A stretch of 64,000 bases of DNA from Gimesia chilikensis (GCF_008329715.1 NZ_VTSR01000020.1:124001-188000); one strand, 5' to 3'; shown: positions 25,804-35,094, counted from the stretch's first letter. Made by a program: numbers and translations. Notes: a model not told the origin generated them from the sequence alone.

Positions 25804-27216
25804 TTACGCGTTGTAGTAGAGATCGAACTCATAAGGATGAGGGCGTAAACGAATCGGATCCAACTCTTCAGTCCGCTTGTAGTTGATGAAGGAGTTGATG
25901 AGATCTTCACTGAAGACGTCGCCGGCTGTCAGGAAGTCGTGATCTTCTTCGAGAGCGATCAGAGCTTCGTCCAGGTTCTTGGGGGCGACGTTGGTTTCAG
26001 CCAGCTCTTCCGGAGTCATGTCGTAGATGTCACGATCGAGAGGTTCACCCGGATCGATCTTGTTCTGCACACCGTCGATCATCGCCATCATCAGAGCGGT
26101 GAAGCTCAGGTAACCGTTGGCGGTCGGATCGGGGCAACGGAACTCAACACGCTTTGCCTTGGGGCTGCCGGAGTACATCGGGATACGGCAGGAAGCAGAA
26201 CGGTTCCGCTGGCTCATGGCCAGTGTCACGGGCGCTTCGAAGCCAGGCACCAGACGGTGGAAGCTGTTGGCAGTCGGGTTGGAGAGAGCGATCAGAGCAC
26301 GACCGTGCTTGATGATCCCGCCGATAGCGTGAATCGCGAATTCACTCAGTCCGGCATAGCCATCACCGTACATGAGGGTGTTGCCATCTTTCCAGAGAGA
26401 GATGTGAGTGTGCATCCCGGAACCGTTATCGTCGAAGACCGGCTTCGGCATAAAGGTCACGGTTTTGCCGTTCCGCTTGGCGACGTTCTTGATGATGTAC
26501 TTGTACCACATGAACTGGTCAGCCATCTGCAGCAGTGGTGAGAATTCCATGTCGATTTCACACTGACCGGCGGTTGCCACTTCGTGGTGGTGAGCTTCGA
26601 CAACGATGCCGACCTTCTGCAGTTCTTCAACCATTTCGGCACGCAGGTCGCCGTAGGTATCGCTGGGAGCTACGGGGAAGTAACCGCCCTTGTAACCCAC
26701 TTTGTGACCCAGGTTGCCTTCTTCAGAACGACCTGTGTTCCAGGCAGCTTCAGAAGAGTCGATTTCGTACATGGCTCCCCGCTGATTGGAGAGGTAACGT
26801 ACGTCGTCGAAGACGAAGAATTCGGGCTCGGGACCGATGAAGCAGGCATCGGCCAGGCCGGTCTGCTGCAGGTAAGCCAGACCTTTTTTGGCAACGCCAC
26901 GCGGGTCTTTGTTGTAATCTTCTTTGGTAATCGGATCGACGATGTCAGCCAGAACGCTGACGGTCGGCTGCTTGAAGAAGGGATCCATTTTCACGGTAGC
27001 AGGATCAGGAACAGCCAGCATGTCTGAGCTGTCGATTGTCTGCCAGCCACGGATTGAAGAGCCGTCGAAGCCGACACCGTCTTCAAAAGTACCTTCGTCC
27101 CAGGTGCTGAGGGGGTACGAGCAATGCTGCCAGGTACCAAAGATGTCGGTAAACTTTAAGTCTACCATCTTGGCGCCATTTTTTTCTGCGAAGGCAAAAA
27201 AGTCCTTGGGAGTCAT
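25804..27216 (-). CDS. glnA: Glutamine synthetase type I
   Basis: GS makes glutamine from glutamate, ammonia and ATP, the main ammonium-assimilation step. The 470-aa length fits class I. The N-terminal beta-grasp domain includes DGSSIRGW. The catalytic domain has GPEPEFFVFDD, HHHEVATAGQCEID, NGSGMHTHISLW and NPTANSFHRLVPGFEAP, which hold the metal and ATP ligands. RNRSASCRIP is also present. DRDIYDMTPEE corresponds to the segment with the adenylylated Tyr of the beta subclass, so control by an adenylyltransferase is likely. No glnB or glnE is next to it. A long structured upstream region and its own terminator indicate a monocistronic gene. Confidence 0.97.
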   Translation of the reverse strand: MTPKDFFAFAEKNGAKMVDLKFTDIFGTWQHCSYPLSTWDEGTFEDGVGFDGSSIRGWQTIDSSDMLAVPDPATVKMDPFFKQPTVSVLADIVDPITKEDYNKDPRGVAKKGLAYLQQTGLADACFIGPEPEFFVFDDVRYLSNQRGAMYEIDSSEAAWNTGRSEEGNLGHKVGYKGGYFPVAPSDTYGDLRAEMVEELQKVGIVVEAHHHEVATAGQCEIDMEFSPLLQMADQFMWYKYIIKNVAKRNGKTVTFMPKPVFDDNGSGMHTHISLWKDGNTLMYGDGYAGLSEFAIHAIGGIIKHGRALIALSNPTANSFHRLVPGFEAPVTLAMSQRNRSASCRIPMYSGSPKAKRVEFRCPDPTANGYLSFTALMMAMIDGVQNKIDPGEPLDRDIYDMTPEELAETNVAPKNLDEALIALEEDHDFLTAGDVFSEDLINSFINYKRTEELDPIRLRPHPYEFDLYYNA

Positions 27217-27424
27217 CGTTAATTTGCTCCTCTAAAATTCTGAGTGATGCTGCAGGTGACGAGGTCCGCCTTACCCTGTCCTGCGTAGAACCGATCATTT
27301 CCAAAAAATAGTTCAAGCAAAGACGACAGTTCACAGAAAACACTGCGGACTGCTCCAAAAGCTACTCAAGCAAAACCAGAACGATTCAGATCTTAGAACG
27401 CTTTTATCTTTACTCGTTTTCGCC

Positions 27425-27479
27425 GTGAGTCAGACGGGCTCCACTGCTTTTCAACGGAGTGTCTGGCGACTCACTTTTT
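27425..27479 (+). terminator. Terminator-like hairpin on the plus strand between two minus-strand genes
   Basis: Arms GTGAGTC (27425-27431) and GACTCAC (27468-27474) continue inward with AGAC/GTCT and CTCC/GGAG, and five T follow on the plus strand. No plus-strand gene precedes it, so it may end an antisense or small RNA, or be a glnA leader structure read on the minus strand. Confidence 0.5.
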
Positions 27480-27743
27480 CGGGCTACTTTTCATCTTCCT
27501 GACATCAAAGTAGATCGGCTGGACAGATAGCGATTGCAGGAGTTCGCAACCATACCGAAACCCTCAGGCACAACCTGCGACCGGGTCTGATGTTGACGGA
27601 AACTTCAGTGGGCGCAGGTTGCCAGTTTGAAATTCACCTTAACGAATCAGGACCGAGAAATCTACTGTGCGACAAGACTTCTCTCATGAAATCCGGCTTG
27701 CCTGCAAGAGAGCTTAAATCATGACAGTCAAATAAAATCAACA

Positions 27744-27768
27744 GCCTGTAACGATTAGCCAGACAGGC
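27744..27768 (-). terminator. Weak terminator candidate of pdxJ
   Basis: A 6-bp stem GCCTGT/ACAGGC (27744-27749, 27763-27768), followed on the minus strand by a T-rich tail, 80 bp after the pdxJ stop. Confidence 0.35.
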
Positions 27769-27847
27769 GAAAGACGGGCGCGCAGTGATCCCATGGAGCA
27801 GCGGCATTCTTAAGGATATTTAGATATTTGAGACGCCTGTATAACGA

Positions 27848-28564
27848 CTAAACGGTCACCAGTGCTTTCATCTCGCGAACCGCCTGTTCCATGCCGACCA
27901 GTACCGCCCGCGAGACGATACTGTGACCGATATTCAACTCACAGACATCGGGAATGGCGGCGATCTTCGAAACATTACGATATGTCAATCCGTGCCCCAT
28001 ATGCAGCTTCAGTCCCTGTGCGACAGTAAACTCGGAGGCTTTCACGATGACGTCATATTCTTTCTGTTGTTCGTCAGCAGAGGTCGCATCGGCGTAGCGG
28101 CCGGTGTGCAATTCGACAGCGTGTACTCCCACCTGTTTTGCAGCCGCGATCTGTTCGACATCGGGATCGATAAACAGGCTGACTTCGATCCCTGCCTGTT
28201 GCAGCTGGTGTACGCATTGCTCAACCCGCTTCAGATTGGCAACGACATCCAGGCCCCCTTCGGTCGTCAGCTCTTCCCGCTTTTCGGGGACCAGGGAAAC
28301 CTGATCGGGGCGGACTTCCAGGGCGATCGCCGTCATTTCTTCTTCCGCCGCCATTTCGAGGTTCAGTTTGACCTGAACCGTCTTTTTCATGGTGTAGAGA
28401 TCGTGATCCTGAATGTGCCGCCGATCCTCACGCAGGTGCAGAGTAATGCCATCCGCGCCTCCCAGTTCCGCCAGCACGGCCGCCCAGACGGGATCCGGTT
28501 CAAAGGTTAAACGAGCCTGACGGACGGTGGCGACGTGGTCAATGTTTACACCTAAAGCGGGCAT
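27848..28564 (-). CDS. pdxJ: Pyridoxine 5'-phosphate synthase
   Basis: PdxJ condenses 1-deoxyxylulose 5-phosphate with 3-amino-2-oxopropyl phosphate to form pyridoxine phosphate in the DXP-dependent vitamin B6 route. The 238-aa sequence has the N-terminal [15 protein letters not shown], the phosphate-binding [41 protein letters not shown] and [10 protein letters not shown], all family hallmarks. I use the ATG at 28564. A TTG six codons upstream is possible but unnecessary. No other B6 gene is near. It is divergent from the surface protein gene. Confidence 0.95.
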   Translation of the reverse strand: MPALGVNIDHVATVRQARLTFEPDPVWAAVLAELGGADGITLHLREDRRHIQDHDLYTMKKTVQVKLNLEMAAEEEMTAIALEVRPDQVSLVPEKREELTTEGGLDVVANLKRVEQCVHQLQQAGIEVSLFIDPDVEQIAAAKQVGVHAVELHTGRYADATSADEQQKEYDVIVKASEFTVAQGLKLHMGHGLTYRNVSKIAAIPDVCELNIGHSIVSRAVLVGMEQAVREMKALVTV

Positions 28565-28874
28565 TACATGCTTTCTGTTCAAATAAAGTCAGATTGGCGA
28601 GGTCGGGAAGAAACTCTATCCCCGGGACGTTCCTTAAATCGACAATCGAAGCCGGAGAAAAGTTCTCGGCGTTCACTCAAGAATCTCCCTTATCTTATTG
28701 CTTTTTCCTCTCAGTTCCAGAATCGGCCCGGCAGAAACTTCGGCAATCAGGTCAATTTCAAAGAAAATCCTGATCTTTTGTCGCATTCCTGTTTTGTTGA
28801 CGAATCTCTTCTGGAAGCAGGCACTGTTTCCCGCTGACGGCAGACTTTCGTCCCTTCACAACAGGCCAGAACAT
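28565..28874. other. Divergent promoter region of pdxJ and the surface protein
   Basis: A 310-bp gap with pyrimidine-rich stretches near 28690-28720. The plus-strand frame of the surface protein stays open here, but the residues do not form a signal peptide. No RNA gene is seen. Confidence 0.4.
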
Positions 28875-31814
28875 ATGTGGTTTCAGGAATCCAAGCAGTT
28901 CTTTCCCCGCTGGCTCGTAGACATTACAGATCATGCTACCCGGCGGTCCGTTCGCGGATCTCGCCGACGGTGGAGAGCGAGGTCTGCTCCGAACCTGGCG
29001 CAGACGGAGCTTCTCGAAACCCGGCAAATGCTGGCCGCCGATGATCTGACGGCACTGAGTGATGATTTTGAGGACGCAGCCACTCAATCCAACTGGCAGC
29101 GTCTGTATCAGACGGAAGGCTGGGCTGGCGATCAACTGCAGACCTGGGATGTGAATGGAACACAGTCGGGCCGGATGGTGATGATCCCGCACACGACCGT
29201 CTGGTACCAGGATTATCGCGGCCCCATGGTTTACAAGGAAATCACCGGCGATTTTGTGATTACGACGGAGGTGCATATTACCGACCGCGACGATGTGGGG
29301 GACAGCGACCTGGATGATGTTCCCAACGGATCGCAGTACTCACTGGGCGGACTGATGATCCGCACGCCCCGCGACATTACCGATCCGGCAGTTGACTGGA
29401 GCCCGGGTTCGCATCAGAACGACGGAACCAACAACGGGGAAAACTATATCTTTCTTTCTCTCGGCTGGGGGAATGCCGGCAGTCAGTTCCAGATGGAGAC
29501 CAAGACCACCCGTAACAGTAATTCGTCACTCGTGCTGCAGAGCATGGGCAACAACGCGGTGATCCAGTTGCAGATTGCCCGCATCGGCGACTCCGCTTAT
29601 ACGCTGTACCAGATTCCCGGCCAGGACTGGGTGTTGAACAGTCGCTATCATCGCCCCGATCTGCCTGAAACGCTGCAGGTGGGCATGGTGACTTACACTG
29701 ACTGGACGAAGGCCAACGACTATGATCCGTTCTACCAGAATAACAACACTCTACAACCGGGCGGCTACGATCCGACGCCTGCCGAAGCGTTTCAGCCCGA
29801 CCTGGTTGCCGGTTATGAATTCGTGCACTTCGATCGCCCTGAGATCCCCGTCGCCTTACAGGGACTCGACCTGCGAACGCAGGCCAGCGATCAGGAAATG
29901 CTGTCCTTCCTGGGAGAGAATGTCAATGGGCCGGATCTGCCGACCGTGACGCTGGAAACATCTGTGTTACCGGTTGAAGAACTCAGCAGCAGTCAGTTGG
30001 AATTCGTGTTCCAGCGGAGTGCAGCGCAGATCGATCAGCCTTTGACAGTGGCATATCAGATTTCAGGCAGCGCCACACCGGGACTGGACTTTCAAAGTCT
30101 GAGTGGGGAAATCACATTTGCTGCCGATGCAGCAACGGTCACACTGGTGGTTGACGTACTCGAAGATTTACTCGATGAACCGGATGAAACCCTGGCCATC
30201 CAGTTGCTGGCTGGGAATGATTATCTGTTGGGAGAGACGACGTTTGCCAGTGGTACGATTCTGGATAACGATTATACGAATGTCGCGCCCGTAGCCAGCC
30301 CGATTGCCGACCAGGGTCTGACGGAAGGAGACGGATTTAACCTGGATGTCAGTCCTTATTTTACGGATGCCAATGTGCCGGACGGCGATCAGCTCATGCT
30401 GACAGCGTCATTGTCAAACGGTGATCCGTTGCCGGGATGGCTGATTTTCAACGCGCTGACGGGTGTCTTTTCGGGCGTCCCCACGTTCGCTGATGTTGGC
30501 AGCATTGAAATCGAAATCACCGCTGCCGACATGGGAGGCTTGACCGACAGCGCGCTCTTCCAGTTGACGGTCGCGCCGCTGCCGCGGACTCAGTTGCAGT
30601 TGCGTGTGGTGAAGTCAGCGACATCGGTCGCCGCCAATGGTGAAAGTCTGGTTCTGCCTGCACACACGGAGGATCTGCATGAATGGGAATCGTTTCAGGT
30701 CGAAGTCTGGGGCCAGGTCAGTAATCGGACTGACATCGGCATCGTGTCATTCAGTTTTGATCTGAACTATGCGAGGGAGTACACAACTGCGTCATTCGTG
30801 GAATTCGGTCCCGCGTTTACGCAGAATCAGTCGGCGCTGATCGATGATACCAGCGGCCTGGTTCAAGGTATCAGTGCCAGTACGCTGGCGATCGATGTGG
30901 GCGATGATCAGAGTGTACTGCTCGCCCGGATTCATTTTGCCCCGACAGTCGCCGACCAGGTTGATCTGGATTTGGGGTCGCAGTTCATTGGCCCGTTTGA
31001 CTCGGGTCTGACACTGGAAAATGTGTCTCTCGAACTGGTCGACCAGGCGCCGCATCAACTGGAGAACAGCGACATACCCACGACGCAGTTCTGGGCGGTG
31101 CCTTATGATGTTAACGATGACGGTGCGATCAATTTTCAGGATCTGGTGCTGTTCGCGACTGCCTACCAGCATGATGTCGCCGATTCGCCGCTGCCCTACA
31201 CGTGGGCTGTGGACTTCAACCAGTCTGGCAGAGTCGATTTCCACGACCTGCTGCTGCTGGCGGCCAACTATGGTCGTACGAAGCTCGAAGATCCTGAGCT
31301 CTATTTCCCAGCCAGCTATCCCCACGCCTGGATCGCGGCTCCGCTGGTCAGTTCTTTCAGTGCAGCGGAAACGCAACCAGCGGCTCCACAGCTCTCCCAT
31401 TCGACAGCAGTCATGCTGGATTCTGCCGGCCTGCAGGGAGAAGAACCATTCGACTTAAAAGTTGAAATCCAGGAACAGAACCCCCTTCCCATTCCGAAGG
31501 TTGAGGGACCAACGCAGCCTGCACTGCCGACCATGACTGCCCCGCAGCAGCGGGAGGCTGCTACGCCTCAGAGTCTTTCTCCGTTCGCTGCTGCAGACAT
31601 TGATCCGTTATTCATGCATGACCGCGGACTCACTCCGATTCTGGACCAGCAATACAGGGTATTCGAACGGAGGGGAGCGGGTGTCTGGCAGTCTGTCCCT
31701 GGTCTGCCTGCGCCGCTGAGGGAAACCGAAGTGCGACAACGCGCGGGGGAACTGCAGGAACTCGACGGGTATTTCAGTTCGCCGTTCGACGATGATCTTC
31801 TGACATGGGGATGA
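28875..31814 (+). CDS. Surface protein with LEPR-XLL-like N-terminus, Calx-beta, cadherin-like, cohesin-like and dockerin domains
   Basis: A 979-aa modular extracellular protein. The basic N-terminus ends in ELLETRQMLA (residues 45-54), resembling the planctomycete LEPR-XLL-type motif near the export region. A lectin-like domain follows (about 60-350). Then comes a Calx-beta repeat (about 356-466) with LLDEPDETLAIQLL and GTILDND. A dystroglycan-type cadherin-like/Ig domain (about 471-572) and a cohesin-like beta domain (about 573-722) come next. A type I dockerin pair (about 739-802) has the calcium loops DVNDDGAINFQDL and DFNQSGRVDFHDL. The C-terminal 175 residues are Pro/Gln-rich. The start is set at 28875, since the earlier in-frame ATG would add non-homologous residues. 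A role in adhesion or surface assembly is inferred. Its 3' end overlaps the convergent acyltransferase gene by 41 bp. Confidence 0.82.
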   Translation: MWFQESKQFFPRWLVDITDHATRRSVRGSRRRWRARSAPNLAQTELLETRQMLAADDLTALSDDFEDAATQSNWQRLYQTEGWAGDQLQTWDVNGTQSGRMVMIPHTTVWYQDYRGPMVYKEITGDFVITTEVHITDRDDVGDSDLDDVPNGSQYSLGGLMIRTPRDITDPAVDWSPGSHQNDGTNNGENYIFLSLGWGNAGSQFQMETKTTRNSNSSLVLQSMGNNAVIQLQIARIGDSAYTLYQIPGQDWVLNSRYHRPDLPETLQVGMVTYTDWTKANDYDPFYQNNNTLQPGGYDPTPAEAFQPDLVAGYEFVHFDRPEIPVALQGLDLRTQASDQEMLSFLGENVNGPDLPTVTLETSVLPVEELSSSQLEFVFQRSAAQIDQPLTVAYQISGSATPGLDFQSLSGEITFAADAATVTLVVDVLEDLLDEPDETLAIQLLAGNDYLLGETTFASGTILDNDYTNVAPVASPIADQGLTEGDGFNLDVSPYFTDANVPDGDQLMLTASLSNGDPLPGWLIFNALTGVFSGVPTFADVGSIEIEITAADMGGLTDSALFQLTVAPLPRTQLQLRVVKSATSVAANGESLVLPAHTEDLHEWESFQVEVWGQVSNRTDIGIVSFSFDLNYAREYTTASFVEFGPAFTQNQSALIDDTSGLVQGISASTLAIDVGDDQSVLLARIHFAPTVADQVDLDLGSQFIGPFDSGLTLENVSLELVDQAPHQLENSDIPTTQFWAVPYDVNDDGAINFQDLVLFATAYQHDVADSPLPYTWAVDFNQSGRVDFHDLLLLAANYGRTKLEDPELYFPASYPHAWIAAPLVSSFSAAETQPAAPQLSHSTAVMLDSAGLQGEEPFDLKVEIQEQNPLPIPKVEGPTQPALPTMTAPQQREAATPQSLSPFAAADIDPLFMHDRGLTPILDQQYRVFERRGAGVWQSVPGLPAPLRETEVRQRAGELQELDGYFSSPFDDDLLTWG

Positions 31815-32583
31815 GCCCTGCCTGCTCGTCGGGACGCGGGGCACCTAGATATTCGGTGTCTCCGAGTTCTGCCAGTTTCCACATCATGAGCGTGGTCACT
31901 TCTTCGAGGAGCTCCCTGGTATGCTTGCGATCATAGTACGCCGACAGGTCGATCGGTTCACCGTAAGTGATTGACGTCTCTGCGGGAGAGTAAAAGGGTT
32001 CCACCATGTTTTTACCGCCCGGCGAATTGTTGATAAACACCGGGTAGACGGGCGCCTGGGAACGGAGCGCCAGGAAAGCGATGCCGGAATTCGCATGTTT
32101 GATCGGCCGCCCTTCCTGAATCCCCCCTTCGGGGAAGACGCCAATCAGATCGCCCTGTTTGAGTTTGCGCAAGGCTTCCCGGACGGGAGCCACATCCTTC
32201 CCATTGCGTTCCACGGGAATCGAATGCATGGCACGCGAGATCCAGCCGACCAGGCCCGGTCGCTCGTAATACTCCCGCGCCATCAGGAAGCTGATGCAGC
32301 GCATTTTTTTCTGTGGATTCCCGAGGTGTGAATTGTACCAGAGAATGATCGGATCGGCGGGACTGCGATGATTGGCAATGATGATGCCTGCGGAATCGCC
32401 GGGAAAGGGGCAGCGCTGATTGCGTTTAATCTTCCAGAGCCCTGGTGCATACACGCGGGTAATCGCGAATAGAATCCAGGCACGCCAGCCGTCGGGTAGT
32501 TTTACTGCCTGGTAGACGATGACTGCCAGGAGAATCAACAGATATATGACCAGTGTCAGAACACCGGCTGTTTCTGGGCTCAT
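31774..32583 (-). CDS. 1-acyl-sn-glycerol-3-phosphate acyltransferase family protein
   Basis: PlsC-type enzymes acylate lysophosphatidic acid in phospholipid synthesis at the inner membrane. The 269-aa protein has an N-terminal TM helix (about residues 8-28). The catalytic motif is NHRSPAD (His72 and Asp77). The substrate-binding FPEGG lies near residue 154, and PVYPVFI lies further on. An FPEG motif with Gly after it is the usual form. Its last 41 bases overlap the tail of the convergent surface protein gene, which means a shared 3' end and possible antisense contact. Other acyl acceptors are possible for this family, so plsC is not claimed. Confidence 0.85.
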   Translation of the reverse strand: MSPETAGVLTLVIYLLILLAVIVYQAVKLPDGWRAWILFAITRVYAPGLWKIKRNQRCPFPGDSAGIIIANHRSPADPIILWYNSHLGNPQKKMRCISFLMAREYYERPGLVGWISRAMHSIPVERNGKDVAPVREALRKLKQGDLIGVFPEGGIQEGRPIKHANSGIAFLALRSQAPVYPVFINNSPGGKNMVEPFYSPAETSITYGEPIDLSAYYDRKHTRELLEEVTTLMMWKLAELGDTEYLGAPRPDEQAGLIPMSEDHRRTAN

Positions 32584-32777
32584 TGCGAATCGTAAATTAT
32601 AAAGGGTGCGGGAAGTTCAGATACGTTATCAGGTTTGAGGAGCCTGATTATACCGCGAATAAAATCGGCAAAGCAACAATAATGCTGATAGAGGCGCATC
32701 AGCGAAGCCGTGTTCATCAAAGATCAACCTATAACGGAGAATAATTTATTGACGTCAGAGCGGATCCAAAACTTCAA

Positions 32778-33893
32778 CTACACTTCGATGGCGGCTACGA
32801 TGGCGTTGCTCAAGCGGGCCAGGTACCGGCCGTGTGGTTCCTGGGGTTCGGTCGTCAGGATGATGGCGGCGGCATCGAGTTGAGGATCGATCCAGAGAAC
32901 TGTTCCCGTTGCGCCGCCGTGTCCATATGCCTGGTCAGAGAGGAGATCGCCATAGTAATCGCTTTTGGCCCGGGTCACGATCTGCCAACCCAGTCCCCAG
33001 CCTTTTCCCTGACGGGCGGTTTCCGAGAGGCCGGGAATTTCAGGCAACTGGTCACGGGTTGCCTGGTGGATCGTTTGCCCGGAGAAGAGACGCTGATCCA
33101 GAGCCAGTCCCTGCTGCTGCAGCATGTCGACCAGCTTTCCCAGGTCCGCGGGGGTTGTGAAGAGTCCGCCCCAGGGAGCACCAAAGCCGCGCCAGTAGGA
33201 ACTGTTCCAGTCCCAATGGGGCTCCACATTCAATTCCGGGGGCACATGGATTTCGACGATGCGCTCCAGGCGGGCCGCATCTCCTTCTGACCATGCGGGG
33301 GGAACGCCCAGGGAGGTGTCGTGCATCTCCAGCGGCTGGAAGAGTTCGTCCTGCAGATACTGGGGAGCCGACTTGCCTGTGAGGCGCTGGATCAGTTCGC
33401 CGAGAATCGCGATGCCGGTACTTTGATACTGCACGATCCGACCGGGTGGTTCGTCGGGCGTCAGTTCACAGATCTGACTGACGAATTCGGAGAGCGGTGC
33501 CTGCGCTGATCTCAGTTCCCGGTTATTGGGCAACATGTCGGGCAGGCCTGAAGTGTGTGTCATCAGATGGCGGATCGTTATTCCGTGTTTGCCGGCACAA
33601 CCGAATTCAGGGATGTATTGTTTCACGCGGTCGTTGAGCAGCAGTTCCCCCTGTTCGAGCAGTTTGAGCACGCCGAGCACGACGATGGGTTTGGTGATGG
33701 AGGCCACCAGGAAGATCGCATCGTCACGCAGGGTGCCGTAGACATCTTTGACAGACTGCCGCCCCTGGCGATAGTGGCATGTGGTTTCACCGGTGATGAC
33801 CTGCAAGGCGATCGCGGGAACCTGACCGGATTCACAATACTGATCGACGAGTTGTTCGACGGTCTGCCAACGTGCGGGATGAATGCGGGACAT
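32778..33893 (-). CDS. Serine beta-lactamase-like hydrolase (class C/EstB type)
   Basis: A 371-aa protein of the beta-lactamase-related family (PF00144 type), which includes esterases, D-aminopeptidases and penicillin-binding enzymes. It has the active-site SITK (Ser65 and Lys68), the second motif YQS (Tyr156) and the third motif HGGATG near residue 325, in place of KTG. The HLMTHTSGLPD segment is typical. There is no clear signal peptide with the start at 33893. An earlier in-frame ATG at 33959 would add 22 residues and also gives none. Beta-lactam resistance should not be inferred. The natural substrate is unknown. Confidence 0.87.
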   Translation of the reverse strand: MSRIHPARWQTVEQLVDQYCESGQVPAIALQVITGETTCHYRQGRQSVKDVYGTLRDDAIFLVASITKPIVVLGVLKLLEQGELLLNDRVKQYIPEFGCAGKHGITIRHLMTHTSGLPDMLPNNRELRSAQAPLSEFVSQICELTPDEPPGRIVQYQSTGIAILGELIQRLTGKSAPQYLQDELFQPLEMHDTSLGVPPAWSEGDAARLERIVEIHVPPELNVEPHWDWNSSYWRGFGAPWGGLFTTPADLGKLVDMLQQQGLALDQRLFSGQTIHQATRDQLPEIPGLSETARQGKGWGLGWQIVTRAKSDYYGDLLSDQAYGHGGATGTVLWIDPQLDAAAIILTTEPQEPHGRYLARLSNAIVAAIEV

Positions 33894-34149
33894 CGGGATT
33901 TTATTTCCTGCTGTATGGGTTGTCGCGGGAGTGTGCCCGGAACGGAGTTCGGGAGACACACTACGCCTACTATACCCGGTCGGTTGCGAATTGTCCCTGA
34001 TAAAAGGAGTTCGTGTGGTTGTGCACCATGTGTTCGGTTTTCAGGTCGCGTGGTGGGTGGCGATTCGTAAGATTGTTGGGGCAACTGCTCCGGGTACCCC
34101 GATCAGATGGTGGCCTTCAGATTCGGAACTGGATTCATTGTCGCCAGGC

Positions 34150-34180
34150 GGGAGGACACATGGGTCCTCCCCTACTTTTT
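34150..34180 (+). terminator. Hairpin with T-run, first of two
   Basis: An 8-bp perfect stem GGGAGGAC/GTCCTCCC (34150-34157, 34164-34171) is followed by CTAC and five T. No plus-strand gene precedes it. Confidence 0.6.
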
Positions 34181-34216
34181 GTGAGTGGATAGATGATGTT
34201 ACTTGATTCTTGTAGT

Positions 34217-34263
34217 CGGCAAGACTGATTACCGGCGGTAAGCGCCTTGCCGCTCAGTTTTTT
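34217..34263 (+). terminator. Hairpin with T-run, second of two
   Basis: A 7-bp stem CGGCAAG/CTTGCCG (34217-34223, 34246-34252) carries an inner 5-bp stem TTACC/GGTAA, and six T follow at 34258-34263. The nearest gene on this strand lies far upstream, so the transcript it ends is unknown. Confidence 0.6.
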
Positions 34264-34700
34264 GGGGGGACCGTTATGTTTGGATTGTATTTTGAGAAAG
34301 GGCGTCGCTGGGTCAAGCGGAGATTGTGCTATGGGAGGACGGTGAAATCGTGTGAGTTGCTGGAGAATCTGCTGCGAAATGCTCTGAGGTTGCTCCGAAA
34401 TGATTTGAAATCTTACGAGACATGGGGAACCGCTGATTTTTATTCCAGTGCAGATGTAGTGAAAATCGACGGCGATTCAGGTGCTGTTGTGTTATTAGTG
34501 CGTTGTGTTCCAGTGCACGCATCGTCCGCCTCGCGCGCGAAGCACAATTGCACAAGAATACGATTCGGAAAGCGTCGATCAAGTCCAGTCTGTTCAGTTG
34601 CGTGCCGGTGATTTTCAGGGAAGCAGATCGACAGGCGGGTATGAATGTGTCGTCTGTGTCTTGGGAGGGACGTTTCGCGTCAGCGGTGATGGGGACAATA

Positions 34701-34734
34701 AAAAAGCGAAGGCCAACCGGAGTTGACCTTCGCT
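34701..34734 (-). terminator. Intrinsic terminator of the STAS gene
   Basis: On the minus strand a 13-bp stem with one G-U pair (arms 34705-34717 and 34722-34734) is followed by a T-run. It lies 25 bp past the STAS stop. Confidence 0.9.
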
Positions 34735-34758
34735 AATGACTTCGAATGGTAGAAAAAA

Positions 34759-35094
34759 TCAGTAAGGGATTTCGACATCATGCAGATGCATGAACTGGTT
34801 CAGCTTTGTGATTTCCAGGACCTCGCGGATATCTTCCGAGGGGTTGTACAAATGGATGTCGATGTTGAGATCACGCATGGAAGCCAGCAGTCCGAGCATG
34901 CCGCTCGGAATCAATTTGACGCCGGTGAGGTCGAGAGCCAGTGTTTCACACTGATTTTCTTTGACCAGTTCCAGCAATTCGTCTCGAATATCTTTTACGC
35001 TGAACGTATCAAGGATATCCTTCCCGCCAAACCCTGCCACACAGAGTGGACCGGCATGGTAAACCTGGAGTATGCCTCCCTGTTGAACCGTCAT
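34759..35094 (-). CDS. STAS-domain protein (anti-anti-sigma factor-like)
   Basis: A single-domain 111-aa STAS protein, the fold of SpoIIAA-type anti-sigma factor antagonists. The core DLTGVKLIPSGMLGLLASM (about residues 55-73) matches the loop that carries the phosphorylated Ser, here Ser64, though flanking residues differ from SpoIIAA. Its partner kinase/anti-sigma factor and phosphatase are not in the window, so it would act through unlinked partners. It is monocistronic with its own terminator. Some STAS proteins act in transport or other signalling, so the role is not fixed. Confidence 0.88.
   Translation of the reverse strand: MTVQQGGILQVYHAGPLCVAGFGGKDILDTFSVKDIRDELLELVKENQCETLALDLTGVKLIPSGMLGLLASMRDLNIDIHLYNPSEDIREVLEITKLNQFMHLHDVEIPY

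Larger units (their letters stand above)
27217..27847. other. Long glnA-pdxJ intergenic region with several hairpins
   Basis: This 631-bp region between two minus-strand genes holds no convincing gene. It contains a strong hairpin at 27425-27474 with a T-run on the plus strand, a 9-bp inverted repeat CAACCTGCG/CGCAGGTTG (27571-27579, 27613-27621) and a weak hairpin at 27744-27768. The first two could belong to the glnA leader. I did not find the pattern of the known glutamine riboswitch or a sigma-54 site here. Confidence 0.5.
33894..34758. other. Gene-poor region with tandem plus-strand terminator-like hairpins
   Basis: This 865-bp stretch has no convincing gene. A plus-strand frame at 34276-34611 has a G-rich sequence before its ATG but a composition rich in Arg/Leu/Ser/Cys, unlike a real protein here. 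The stretch contains two hairpins with T-runs (34150-34180 and 34217-34263), listed separately. It may hold a small RNA gene or decayed sequence. Confidence 0.45.

Noticed and set aside
28698-28874. Upstream start for the surface protein
   Set aside because: Adds 59 residues without signal-peptide character; the ELLETRQMLA motif is normally close to the N-terminus.
34276-34611. Plus-strand frame of 111 codons with G-rich sequence before its ATG
   Set aside because: Composition rich in Arg, Leu, Ser and Cys with no hydrophobic or domain pattern; nothing like a real protein of this window.
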